DNA of 64,000 nt from Ixodes scapularis (lineage: Eukaryota; Arthropoda; Arachnida; Ixodida; Ixodidae). Shown here in pieces: positions 1 to 10,570 of the stretch. Within the stretch, counting starts at the first letter, position 1; each line of letters opens with the position of its first letter. The stretch is taken from positions 171,302,995 through 171,366,994 of the forward strand of contig NW_024609835.1 of assembly GCF_016920785.2 (NCBI RefSeq), given 5' to 3'. The translations under genes were made by a program, and so were the position numbers. The notes beneath the pieces were generated by a model, which worked only from the letters and a program-made list of their open reading frames with translations, ran no database searches and had not been told where the DNA came from.

Positions 1-734
1 CGCTGCATTGATCCTATCGCTGTGCTCCACAACAAACGATAAAGTACCCGAGATCAGAGAGGGCGCTGCCACCGCTGCCGCTGTTCAGAGACCCGAGATT
101 TAAGAAAGGAAGCAACTGGAACCGTAGAGAGCGTTTGCAGTAAAAGGGTGGAGGCGTCCTACGTTTAGATTAGTCGCAAGTGCGTATGCGCCGTGCTGTC
201 ACGTGACAACGAGGAAAAGCGGATGAACAGACGGATACGCTTGCAGGCGAACAACGCTTGCAGGCGAATACGAACAACTCGGCCGATCACCCACGTGACC
301 AAAGTCCAGCAGTTAAAAGCGCCCTGCAATTGAGGCAGTCAACTACTATCCTTTGTGAACGAAACGAAGGGGCTCCTGTTCATTTTCAGTGAACGATGAC
401 AGCTGAGCAAGTTTGCTTTTTCTGAAGGACGTTCTTCGAAGGGGTTCTGGAGATGGTGATATGAGGATGAAGTGAGACCGTTTAGCGAACTGGATCCGTT
501 TTCGACGCACACTTTGTACCGGCGGTGGCTCCTTTTTTTTTTTAGGAATTTGGCACGAGGGGTAGGAAAGATTGGGTTGAGCACCTACAGCGTTCTCGGA
601 AAAAAATCGATGGTGGCTGCAACGTCTGTTAAGCATGACTAACGGCCTGGTATTTAAGGTGATGGGCAGAGAGTGGCAACGTTAGTCCGTGACGTCAGAC
701 ATTCGTTTCCGTTAAAACGGTAATGGAATTGAAT
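1..734. other. unassigned 5' flank of window
   Basis: I see no supported gene here. Two overlapping minus-strand open frames at about 339-636 are short, differ in frame and show no domain. A T-run lies at about 532-543. The E-box-like word CCACGTGACC near 291-300 is isolated. Confidence 0.5.
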
Positions 735-875
735 TCAGTATTTTTAGTAAGGTACGTTGTTGGGCTAGTTGGTTCATCTTAGTAAAACATATAAAATAGC
801 GCAACAGAAACAAGGACAACTTCTTGTCCTTGTTTCTGTTGCGCTATTTTATATGTTTTACTCAGTATTTTTAGT
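735..875. repeat. snapback (hairpin) insertion with 14-bp flanking direct repeats
   Basis: The arms 781-819 and 824-862 are perfect inverted repeats of 39 bp with a 4-base loop (CTTC). The 14-bp word TCAGTATTTTTAGT stands at 735-748 and again at 862-875, like a target-site duplication around an insert of about 113 bp. The insert starts with a leader containing GGCTAGTTGG followed by TTCAT. A similar leader (GGCTAGCTGGT then TTCAT) precedes the hairpin at 42600-42694. I infer a retroelement-derived snapback insertion. An assembly or amplification artefact is the main alternative. Confidence 0.75.
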
Positions 876-1428
876 TCGTACCGTAAGCTTATATCCACTC
901 CTTCGCAACCGAACTTTCTCAGCACAGTTAAAATACAGTGTAACGAACGAAACCGGAGACGCGGCACAGCGTTAGAAGACAGCCGCGGGTGGCGCGGGCG
1001 CTCGCAGCACCATCGTTCTGGCTATGGCTCCGGCTTGGCCGCTTGGCCAGCTTGGCTCCGGCCAGCTCCGGCGGATTCGCAGCTGACGACTACACTGTCG
1101 TCTGCTAGTTTCACATTTTTATTCACTACGAACACAAACCATGTCCTTGGAAGTTCCCGGGAAACAAATAATTGTTTTGGGCTATTTATATTAGTTATGA
1201 AGCGTGTTAAGGTGCCTGTCTGCCGACCGACGAAGGCACCCTAAAGCAGCTGCCGATCGAACCGCCACCTACACCCTCTTCCAAAGAGTGGCCGTTCCCG
1301 ATGCATGGCGGTAGCCACGCGGTAACTACAGTGTCCCCTTTAAGCCAATGTAGTTACAGCAGCAACTGCGAAAAAGAAGAAAAACGAACATTTAAGGACC
1401 GAGAAAACAGGAAATCGTATATACATAC
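876..1428. other. unassigned spacer
   Basis: Moderately GC-rich sequence near 980-1080 grades into AT-rich sequence. The short plus-strand frame at 1035-1244 has no recognisable domain. I see no gene or RNA here. Confidence 0.5.
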
Positions 1429-1448
1429 ATATATATATATATATATAT
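1429..1448. repeat. (AT)n microsatellite next to Gypsy 3' LTR
   Basis: An uninterrupted AT run abuts the outer edge of the downstream LTR (position 1449). Its counterpart at 3937-3970 abuts the other end of the element, so the element sits inside an (AT)n tract and any short target duplication is hidden in it. Confidence 0.9.
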
Positions 1449-1619
1449 TGTGAGACAGAGAAAGGTCGGTCAGATGGCGGTTTTTTATCAGAGTCTGATA
1501 GCTATAGAACGTTTCAAAAAAGGTGCCACTAATCAGCTGCCGATGCCGATCGCGCCACCCACAGCCAAAAGTGACGACGACGATGTCCGTGGGCAGTGCT
1601 ACGCAGAAGCGCCCTCACA
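1449..1619 (-). repeat. 3' LTR of the Gypsy element
   Basis: It is 171 bp, TGTGAGGGCG...TCTCACA on the minus strand, with TG/CA termini. The part 1486-1619 is repeated at 3803-3936. The pol stop codon lies 21 nt inside this LTR, so pol and LTR overlap. Confidence 0.88.
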
Positions 1620-3792
1620 GTTTTCCCCCGGTTGCGGAAAGGTGGCCACCTGGCCACAGAAGGAAGGAAGGGGTGCCGTTGAGCGGGGAGTGAAAGGTTT
1701 CAGTCGGGAGACGTGAATCTGTTCGCGGCCGCGGTAGCGGCGATCGGTGGGTGTTTGTACTGGTTCCACGAGAAAGTTGACAGGAGTTGTTTGAGCGATG
1801 ACGCGGTAGGGGCCGATGTAATGAGGCAGTAACTTTTCAGAAAGGCCGGGCTTGCGTGTTGGCAACGAGACGAGAACAAGGTCTCCAGGTTGAAAGCTGA
1901 CGTTCTTGTGGATGGAGTCGTGTCGGGTTTTTCGTTCCTGTTGGTGTTGAACAGTGCGAAGTCGCGCAAGTTGACGGGAGTCTTCAGCACGGGATACGAG
2001 GTCATCGAGGAGAGTTGTATGGGGCTCAGTTGGAGTATACTCGAGTACTGTGTCGAGCAGTGATGTCGGTTGTCTTGCGTGGACGAGCTCAAATGGCGAG
2101 TACCCAGTTGTACTTTGAATGGCCGTATTATATGCGTATGTTACGAATGGTAAAATTGCATCCCAGTTGGTATGATCTGATGATACGTACGTTGCGATCA
2201 TGTGCGCAAGGGTACGATGAAAGCGTTCAGTGAGCCCGTTGGTCTGTGGGTGGTAAGCGGATGTTGTTTTGTGGATGACTGCACAAGCAGCTAAGACCTC
2301 TTGCACTGTTTGTGACAAGAAGGTACGGCCTCTGTCGCTGAGCAGCACGCGGGGTGCTCCATGTCGGAGGAGTAGCTGGTGGACGAAAAAATCCGCAACC
2401 TCGGTGGCGGAGCCAGTTGGAAGAGCCGCTGTTTCTGCGTATCGTGTAAGGTGGTCGACAGCGGTTACAACCCATCGTTTGCCATTGACTGTGCGTGGTA
2501 GTGGTCCAAACAAGTCAATTCCTACGATCTCAAAAGGTTGTGAAGGGCAGCGGGGTGGCAGTAATTGGCCGGTGGGTGGAGATGTGCGACACTTATGTTT
2601 TTGGCATACGAGACAAGAAGATACATACTTTGTCACCGCGGTGTACATTCCGGGCCAGAAATATCGTTCTCTGACACGACAGTAAGTTTTGAAGAGCCCT
2701 AAGTGGCCGGCTGTGGGATCGTCGTGCAGAGATTCAAGGACCAAGGCATGTAAAGTACGGGGAATAACCAAAAGCCAACGATGTCCGTGGGGCGAGTAGT
2801 TTCGACGGTACAAAATATCATTTTGAAGCTGATAATGGAAGAGCTGGCGTCGGGAGCGAGCGTTTGTCGTAGGTGAGGTTCCTTCCATTTGGGCAATGAT
2901 ATTACGTAGCTGGGGGTCTTGGCGTTGTTGGGTGGCGATCCCTATTCCATCAACTAGTTCTGTCGGGGATGGACTCGTCTCAATATTTAATATAGTCGTA
3001 ATTGTCGAGGGTTGAGGTAGCGGGCATCGTGAGAGGGCGTCGGCATCTTGGTGTTTTCGGCCAGATTTATAAACAATTGTATAATCGTATTCCTGCAGGC
3101 GCAACGCCCAGCGTCCGAGACGACCTGAAAGATTTTTTAGGGAGGCTAGCCAACAGAGCGCATGATGATCAGTGACGACTGAAAAATGACGGCCGTATAA
3201 GTAAGGACGAACCTTTGCGATCGCCCAAACCACCGCAAGACATTCCTTCTCTGTTATTGTATAATTTTGCTCTGGCTTGCTCAAAGATCGACTCGCATAA
3301 GCAATGACGTGCTCTACGCACGAGTCGTCGGGTTGTAGAAGAATTGCTCCAAGGCCGTAGCCGCTAGCGTCTGTGTGGAGAACGGTGGCGGAGTTGTTGT
3401 TGAAGTGTCGAAGGACAGGATCGGAAGTCAGGGCTGCTTTTAAAGATGTGAAGGCAGATTCGCACTCAGGAGACCAGGTAAAGGTGGAATTGTTCTTAAG
3501 AAGGTTGTTAAGTGGAGCGGCAATGTTTGCGAAGCCGCGAATAAAACGACGGAAGTACGACGACAGACCAAGAAAGCTTCGCAATTCCTTTTGGCGTTGT
3601 GGTCGCGGGAAGTATGAAACCGCTTTTATTTTGTCGGGGTCAGGTCTGATACCGTGTTTGCTGATGACATGCCCTAAGATCTTAATTGTTTTTGCCGCAA
3701 ACGTGCATTTCTTAGTATTAAGCTGGAGGTTGGCGGCAGATAAACAGGACAGGACCTGGGAAAGCCGTTCAAGGTGTTCCTCAAAGTTGTAA
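1599..3792 (-). pseudogene. pol: Gypsy pol remnant: RT C-terminus, RNase H, integrase
   Basis: This encodes the end of a retrotransposon polyprotein that copies RNA to DNA, degrades the RNA strand and integrates the copy. The frame is open from 3792 (and further into the LTR) to the stop at 1599. Counting from the TTG at 3584 there are 661 residues; about 69 more in-frame RT residues lie upstream. RNase H shows TDAS (D72), a TEKE element (E112/E114), TDHHAL (D139) and DADALS (D182). Integrase has a zinc-binding set (H287, H294, C324, C327) and a DDE core (D357, D417, E453) with exactly 35 residues between the last two, ending near the motif YHPQTNG. A GPY module (IGPYRVI) is near residue 592. 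The YXDD palm of RT, protease and gag are absent, so this copy cannot act alone, although its integrase looks intact. I see no chromodomain. Confidence 0.93.
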
Positions 3793-3827
3793 GTTCTATA
3801 GCTATCAGAGTCTGATAGCTATAGAAC
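3793..3827. repeat. 35-bp palindrome at the Gypsy deletion junction
   Basis: Two 17-bp arms (GTTCTATAGCTATCAGA and its reverse complement) flank a single G. The inner part belongs to the LTR. The outer ten bases (3793-3802) are an inverted copy of LTR bases and are absent from the other LTR. They sit exactly between LTR and pol, which points to a template switch during formation of the deletion. Confidence 0.85.
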
Positions 3828-3933
3828 GTTTCAAAAAAGGTGCCACTAATCAGCTGCCGATGCCGATCGCGCCACCCACAGCCAAAAGTGACGACGACGA
3901 TGTCCGTGGGCAGTGCTACGCAGAAGCGCCCTC

Positions 3934-3936
<3 letters not shown>
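3803..3936 (-). repeat. truncated 5' LTR of the Gypsy element
   Basis: It is a direct repeat of 1486-1619 (134 bp), lacking the final 37 bp of the full LTR. It joins pol through the palindrome at 3793-3827. Confidence 0.88.

Positions 3937-3970
<34 letters not shown>
3937..3970. repeat. (AT)n microsatellite next to Gypsy 5' LTR
   Basis: A pure AT run begins at the first base outside the LTR. It is probably the same ancestral tract as 1429-1448, split by the insertion. Confidence 0.9.
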
Positions 3971-3973
<3 letters not shown>

Positions 3974-4936
3974 TGAAGCAAGTTAAATATAAAAACAATG
4001 GACCGGGAAAAGTTAATGAGTCGAAGATCCGTACTGTCGGAGTTACTAATTCGAAGTTTATTACTACGCTTCGAGCGGGGACCGCTCTTTATATATATAT
4101 ATTGATATGCTTATCATGGCTAACATTTTGCGACACAATGTGGCTTCTAGTGACGTTCCGAATTTGCCAATCTTCAGATTTTGCAAAGCTCGGCATAGAT
4201 TCGACGAAAATTTGGCAAACGTATGTACAGGCGAGGATGTGACGAGGTCATGGATTGCAAATGAACGCCGTGCGGTCGTGCGGTTACCATGGCCAGCTTC
4301 CTGAGACACGCTGTCTCAGTTCCAGATTCTCCCGACACGTGGCGTATCAACCATGAGCAAGATAGAGTGCCTTCATACACACGCGCGCTTTTGCTTGAGT
4401 GGTGACATCTCAGCCATTTTTTCCGCCCAATCGTTTTTTTGTGCATTCTGAAGCGCGCGCAATCTGGTGTCGCTCAGCTCGAGCGCGTAGCTTTGGCTAA
4501 TGCATAGACGCCATTTTACCGCCCAAGTCACGCACCGAGTGCGCGCGAGCGTCACGCGCTGGCATATTCAGGGCGACAATGGATGTCTTCACACTCAGAC
4601 AGACAGACATATAGACAACCTACAGCAAGAGAGTTCGAAGCGCGCGACCGCTATCTGAACCGCCTATCCTGTGTATACTCCGGCCTCCCACCCTTTCACC
4701 GTTTGCGTCTAGCCAAATACTGTACTGGGGGGAATACATTCCACTCCACTCATTTTCGTAGGACAGAACCGCTACAGCGCCGAATCCAGCCCTGACGGAG
4801 GGGTGGTCCGCGCCAAGTCTTCTTTTCTTTTTTTTCTTTTTTTTTTTGTAGGTAAGCTATAACCATGATCAGTCGCAGACATTATACGACTACACGCAAT
4901 GCTACGCCGGCGGTCGGTGCGGCAGTGCAAGCCAAT
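3971..4936. other. unassigned spacer
   Basis: A short AT run sits near 4089-4101 and a pyrimidine/T tract at about 4820-4849. Small frames at 4107-4304 and 4583-4795 show no family features. No gene is supported. Confidence 0.5.
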
Positions 4937-5223
4937 AGAGAGTTTTAGAATAGCGTAAAATCCTTTGCGTCAGCACTGCGAAAAATCACGCTACCTGTCG
5001 ACGTAACGTTACGGAGCGCGTTGAACGCGCACTTTTAGTATAGCGGAAGGCAAACGCATACGTAACGATACGTAAAGACTTGCAGCGCTATCTAGATGAG
5101 CTCCTGCGAATTGCCTCAAATAATCCAGGGCAGGTATTCGGTCAAGCCAATTTAACACCGCGAATCTCCTCGCTTTGCTATGCGTGAATCTCTTTCCAGT
5201 TGCCTGTTGGAAACGTGTTTTGT

Positions 5224-5256
<33 letters not shown>

Positions 5257-5528
5257 GGCTGTGCGATTAGCAGTTTGATCTACGGCTCGCTCCAGTGTGT
5301 TGTCGGATCCCTACTATCTTATGTTGGCCTCGTCATTTGCTTGGAAGTAAGCAAGCAATAGGCCGCATCGCTCGCGTACCGACTGCAGGGTAAAAAGCGA
5401 TAGCGAGCGTACGTACGCATAGCTCGCTGCAGTGCGTACGTATCGCTCATGCGCAGTGTGGAGGACGCAGCGTTAACGCTAACGTAGGGGGCTTGCGTTT
5501 GCTCTTGTACGTATTACTAAAACTCTCT
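4937..5528. mobile_element. TIR element (MITE-like), ends AGAGAGTTTTAG
   Basis: The ends are perfect 12-bp inverted repeats (AGAGAGTTTTAG at 4937-4948; CTAAAACTCTCT at 5517-5528) and the similarity continues inward more weakly. The 592 bp between hold many short CG-rich palindromic words such as CGTAACGTTACG and a T-run at about 5227-5253, but no coding frame. No target duplication is clear at the edges. Confidence 0.7.
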
Positions 5529-6547
5529 GATGTCTCGAGGTGTGAAACAACGTCGAATGTCTTGCGTGGTGTTTTCATTTGATATTTTTTCGAAACGATG
5601 CACAAGATATACCTCGGGTTTCAGCAAACATTAGTTTAGTTGAGGTTTCTGAAGTTGGCTCTTAGGAACAAAAAATCTCCCCAATTATGTGTATTTATTT
5701 TGCCGTTCGACGTTCAAGAGACAATCTGTTATTTTCTGTATTGTGCATGTTATTTCCGTGATGTGCGCCACTATCGTTTGGTGTAGTTTTGGAATTTGTA
5801 TCTTCTAAACAAGGAAACACTATTGTTCTTTCTTTTAAGGTGCTACCGGCTGTTGGTCTGCAAGACATGTTGTCTTTAGTCCTTAGTTTTTAGTGTTTAT
5901 TTATTTTGCTCTGGAGAGCCGCGGCACCGCGGAAAGGCAGCAGCCCGTACCATGGAGGCCCGCGGTGCCGCGTCGTGTGAACATGATAATGTGATGAGTA
6001 TATACATGCATGATGACAACGACATGAATTGTTGGTATTGAGGAGCGTGGCAGACCGATTCGCCGAAGTCCAGATTTTGTGGAGGTGGGTTGGGCGGGTC
6101 AGCAGCGAGCCATGGGGATCTGGCACGCCGCTCGATCGGTGCATTAAGGAGCCTCAGGAACATGATGGCGCTGTTGCTCACTGGGGTCCTCTGGGGCTGA
6201 AGCATCAGGCTCCAAGGAGGTAGGCCAGTCAAAGTAGAAGCTGCCGCTTCCGGGGAACCAGGGCTCAGATTGACGCACCGCCGTCGCCCGGTGTGCCATC
6301 CTCTCAATATCATTGTCGTTGTGTTCTTTATTGATACGTGTATATATGTATAAATAAAATAAGACAGATAAAAGACACGCAATCGAACGGCCAGCGGCGC
6401 GCCGTTCTAGTTAAATTTCCAATAATTTCTAGTTACTCGCATGAAAGAAGTTTGATCAGTTTGTGTCTGTAACCGAGCTAAAACGTTATGTACACAGGCA
6501 AATTCAAAGCAAAATATATACAGTGCAAGTGTTTCTGACCCTACATA
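5529..6547. other. unassigned; one 161-codon minus frame
   Basis: A minus-strand frame at 5897-6382 is proline- and serine-rich in its middle and low-quality at its N-terminus (a run of Y, I and T). I recognise no domain. A GC-rich inverted repeat (GCCGCGGCACCGCGG against CCGCGGTGCCGCG, about 5919-5973) accounts for part of it. No gene is supported. Confidence 0.4.
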
Positions 6548-6577
6548 CCCCCCCCCCCCCCCAAAAAAAAAAAAAAA
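6548..6577. repeat. poly-C then poly-A tract
   Basis: A C homopolymer is followed directly by an A homopolymer. Such tracts are common assembly weak points. Confidence 0.85.
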
Positions 6578-7111
6578 TAATTGCATATATTTGAAATTCA
6601 GTAGGGCTCACATTTTGATTGTAAACATCTAAATATTATATAGTCATATTGTAACCGCCACATTCTTATTTAATGTGCGGTCACAAACGCACCGTGCAAA
6701 TTTTTTTTTGATAAGCCTATGTAAAGGTAGCTTGGCCGCAAGCTTCTTGGGGCACGGCGGAGTGCTGACTTTACAGGGGCAAAAGGTGGGCCGAGTTCGA
6801 AAGTCTTGAGAAATAAAAAGTATGAATTAAAATACGGAAATTTTAACTGCGGTGTGTGATATGAGTCGGCAGCTATTATATTCATCTGGAACTTTACAAT
6901 TTTTCATTTCAGTGAGAAGAAATATAAATTTTGTCAAGGTGGCCCCCAGGACCCAGTGCAACAATATTATATCGGGCCCAGGAATAAAAACTATACAATC
7001 CTGAGGTTCAAGTAGGTATTAAATAAGAGTGTATTAGTGCCCTCTATAGATATGCCGAGAAACTTAGGAATCTCTGCAGTAGTTGGACTGAAATTATCGT
7101 TTTAGTGCGTT
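6578..7111. other. unassigned AT-rich spacer
   Basis: AT-rich, with short unsupported frames only. Confidence 0.5.
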
Positions 7112-7354
7112 TTGCTGAAAATAGCCAAGAGAGGGCGCAAGGAGACCATGTCCAGGAATGCTGGGGATGCATCGTACATTGTATTACTATCAGTGGTTAC
7201 GGCGAGGTGCGGAGTAGGCGACCTGGTAGCTGTGCTTGTCAACCTTCGAGAGTGTGGTTCTTTTCGATATATTCTGCCTCAAGAACAGAAGATTGCCCAG
7301 GATTTGATGCAGTCCACTGAGCAAGTGACAAATGATGCGGTACATTCTGGATAA
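7112..7354 (+). CDS. weak candidate coding exon, function unknown
   Basis: I do not recognise this 80-codon frame. Its composition is balanced and protein-like (a hydrophobic stretch IVLLSVVTARCGVGDLVAVLV, then a polar helix-like end rich in Q and E), unlike the low-complexity frames around it. The bases AAATAG just before 7129 could be an acceptor, but no polypyrimidine tract precedes them. The frame ends at an in-frame TAA, with an AT-rich trailer after it. It could be a terminal exon, a processed fragment or chance. No neighbour helps to decide. Confidence 0.2.
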   Translation: MLKIAKRGRKETMSRNAGDASYIVLLSVVTARCGVGDLVAVLVNLRECGSFRYILPQEQKIAQDLMQSTEQVTNDAVHSG

Positions 7355-10300
7355 CGTGTTCTTTATTTATGTTTACAGTGATGTAACGAGGTAGTTGAGA
7401 CATTAAGTTACAAGTACTTTGAAGCACACCTCGGCTTCAAGTGGTTTGTGTCCAAGCAAAATAATATTGCTTTTTAATTAGTGTTATTTCGCGGTCTTCA
7501 TATATTCGCATAAAACTAAACACATAACTATTATGATCGCCATTGCACATCTGACATTCCTACTCGTCCCATCCTCCCAGGCGTCCGCGTGTGTCCTAAC
7601 ATCAGAAACCGTCATTTTAAAAGTTGAAAACGAGATGTTGCGAATATACAACCCTCACTTTCGTGGGGTAACTCATATCTAAAAAAAATGCATATTTACA
7701 ATATTCATGTTTTACAATGCATGTTTTACAAATAAAAATGGATGCAGTTGCATTCATTTTTACGCACAAAATGGTGACTCGCCGAGTAAGTGAGAACACA
7801 GTGTTACCGCCTGTATTTTAACAACGCACACACTTGCACGCTTGAGGTGATGAGGCCTCAAAACCGAAGCTCGCGCGTGGTGACTGCGTCCGCTACTGTC
7901 GAACCTGGTTGTCACATCACTTCTGCAAAGAGTCCCTGCAAACCTGCCAGTAAACACACAAAAATGATCATGATACAATCATCTCGTAAAACGTCGCCTT
8001 ATTTAGTAAGAACTAAGTAAGCATGCAATAAATAAGGAAAAAAAACTTTTTTTTTGTTTGAGAAACAACCGCAGCAACGAAATATGAACTTTTAAGTGGC
8101 CTAAGGAAGAGTACGTTGGAGTTCACACAGTGTGTCAAGTGTTTTATTGCAGAAAGTGAACGCATAGTAGGCCTTTCTGAATGTGTCTTATAGTACCCTA
8201 CTACGTTTTCTCATTTTTCTCCACCGGGTGGTACAAAATGAGACATTGCGTGACTTCTAGAAATTATAGCTTCGTTTAATGTTCCGCTAAGTTCAGTTAA
8301 GTAATGTTTACCAAGCATGAAGTCGAGACATCTAAAAATATCTCCATGGCTTGTTTTCTTGCATATTAAAACAAAAATAAAAATTATCATTCAAATGAAA
8401 GTATTTTATCTTAGTTTCCTTACTTACCCTATACTTCGAGTATGACCTGTCTATTTACGCAAGTTGTTCGCTCGTATTCCTCATACATTTCAGCTCAAGT
8501 ACCTATTCGCGCAATGGCCACAATTAGGTTATATAGGAATTTGGTGTCCGCACTCCAATTATGAAATCCAATTAATTATTTTAAGGAAAGAATTACATCG
8601 AACATTTTATCAATCACCATCTTTAACAGATAGAATACAAAACCCCGTGCCTTTCTAATGCGATGCGATGCATATCACTTTCATAAAACTCGAGGAAAAT
8701 CTATTATAAGGTTGCACTCGGTTGGCTCCAGTGCTCGTCGTAAACTACGTTGACAGCATCGATACTGTCTGACAAATAACTATGGAAACAACAAAAAGTT
8801 GGCGTAAAACTATAATTAAACGCATTAAGTGAGCTGTCGCCGACCTATTCTTACGAAAAACCTTTATAAACTAAAAAAAAAAAGACGTACACATGAAAAA
8901 AGAAAATATGCGCGAGGCCGCCGCGTTACTTTCGCGAGGAACTTCAATTTCTCGGAATTACAGAGATACGGAGGCAGCGCCTGCACGCATCAGAGGACCG
9001 AAACGAAGAGTTGCCGTCATATTCCGCCGTGAAGGCAGAAAATCCGTCCCCATCTCTCCGGGCAACACTATACCCTTCTTCCAGCATCTTTCCGCTTTTC
9101 ATGCCGGCACCAGTACGCGCATCCTTTTGTTGTTGTTGTATCGTTATCATTTATTACGATTATTATTGTTATCATATTTTGGTCGCCGGCCCCGCCGTCT
9201 TCATTGTCGCGGAAGCTGTCTTCCTCCGACATGTCTCTCCAAGCGAGCGGGCGCGCGAGCGGCGGCGCCTTGCGCAACGCTCCGACCTCCCCATTCTATA
9301 CGGAATGAATTATACGCTTCATCTCCTTTCTGACAAAAGAACTCGCCTATTTATTTCACATTTTTACCGCTCACTTTTCTGTATTCGTTCTTTTTCTTTT
9401 CGTTTATAATTTTTTTGGTACACCCAGTTCCTTCTCTGCTGCTCTCGCTCTTTTTTTTTTTTTTTTCGTGTGTTTGGTGTTTTTTTTTTTTTTTTGACAC
9501 TTTCGTGCGCGGATCTATATTTTTTTTCCACGTCTTTTGCGTGATTTTGTTTTGTCGTTTCGGGCGACTTGGAGCCCGGCCACCGCCCTCCCCTTTTCCT
9601 TATTAACCCCTCCAATGGACGCTATCAGACGCATTCAATGGACGCGGCAGCTCTGTGAGCGCGCGCTACGAATTCTCAGCGGGGCACTCACTAACCGCCC
9701 GACTGCAGGGGCTGGCCTCTCGCGCTCTGGACGCCTCTTCTTCGGGAGGACCCTTGCAGAAAGAGAGCGCGAGAGAGAGAGAGCGGGACTGGATTGGAAG
9801 AGGGAGAGGACGTGCCGCACATGACGAGGGAAATGAAAAAGAAAGGTGAAGGCGACACCCCCTGTTTTTTTTGTGTTTTTTTTTGTTTTTTTTTATAGAA
9901 TCGCTGGGCTCTATTTGATTTACGGGACACACGCCAAATATATGGTGCGCAGTGCATCTTTGGCAGTTTTTTTTTTCCTTTCGTGATTATAAAGAGTAAC
10001 ATTGAACTGAAAAAAAAAAATCGTGAAAACTATTGCGGAGGAGGGACGGGAGACAAGCTGCGGTTATAAAAAATATAGTAGGGCGAACTTTGGAAAGCTA
10101 CGAGTGACAAGTTTAGAAATCAGAGTACGGGGATTGAAACGGTGAAGGCGTTGACGTCCGGCTTATGAAATGCTCACGATGCCGTTCCGTTGTTCTTGTC
10201 AGATTTATTTTCTTGACGACAACGAATACTTTAGAGCATCACGTCACCGATCTTAGGTTCGGTGTGAAGCAAACCTTTGGAACAAACAACTTGGGGTTCT

Positions 10301-10568
10301 ATGCTGCCTATGTTCCATGTACCAGGTGCGTGCAGTACAGGCGAAGGCAACGCCATACGAGGGGAGAAAGGACACGCACGAAGAAGGCAGGGGAGGAGGA
10401 GAGTACATCCCCTTCTCTCTAGCGTTCCTAGTGCTCTCTCTTTTTGCCCTTTCGCTCCATTGCCCTCCTCTTCCGTTCCCACTTCCTAGTGTTGTCCTAG
10501 AGCTCGCCCCCTCTGTCTTCGGCTGGAGTTGCCTTTGCGTGCACTGCACACAACTAGTGACATGACGT
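7355..10568. other. unassigned; AT-rich then CG-richer block
   Basis: 7355-8880 is AT-rich with no supported frame. 8890-9300 and 9580-9850 are richer in GC and CG, and T/TC tracts at 9440-9540 and a GA run near 9770-9782 dominate between them. 10165-10560 is mixed. Overlapping frames on both strands reflect composition. I see no gene, RNA or TIR here that I can support. Confidence 0.45.
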
Positions 10569-10570
10569 AT

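Larger units (their letters stand above)
1449..3936 (-). mobile_element. Ty3/Gypsy LTR retrotransposon, internally deleted
   Basis: Read on the minus strand, this element runs from 3936 down to 1449 and is bounded by LTR copies that begin TGTGAGGGCG. The downstream LTR (1449-1619, 171 bp) starts TG and ends CA. It is preceded by a polypurine tract (CGGGGGAAAAC, complement of 1620-1630). The upstream LTR keeps only 134 bp (3803-3936). After it the sequence enters the C-terminal part of reverse transcriptase directly, so the end of the LTR, the primer-binding site, gag, protease and most of RT are missing. RNase H and integrase are open. The two LTR pieces look identical over their 134 shared bases, which suggests a fairly recent element. 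Both ends touch (AT)n. Confidence 0.92.

Noticed and set aside
3913..4242. Open frame with a Tyr-Ile repeat
   Set aside because: The repeat is the translated (AT)n microsatellite. No other feature supports coding.
5897..6382. 161-codon minus frame as a possible gag remnant
   Set aside because: No zinc knuckle or other gag feature, and no LTR nearby.
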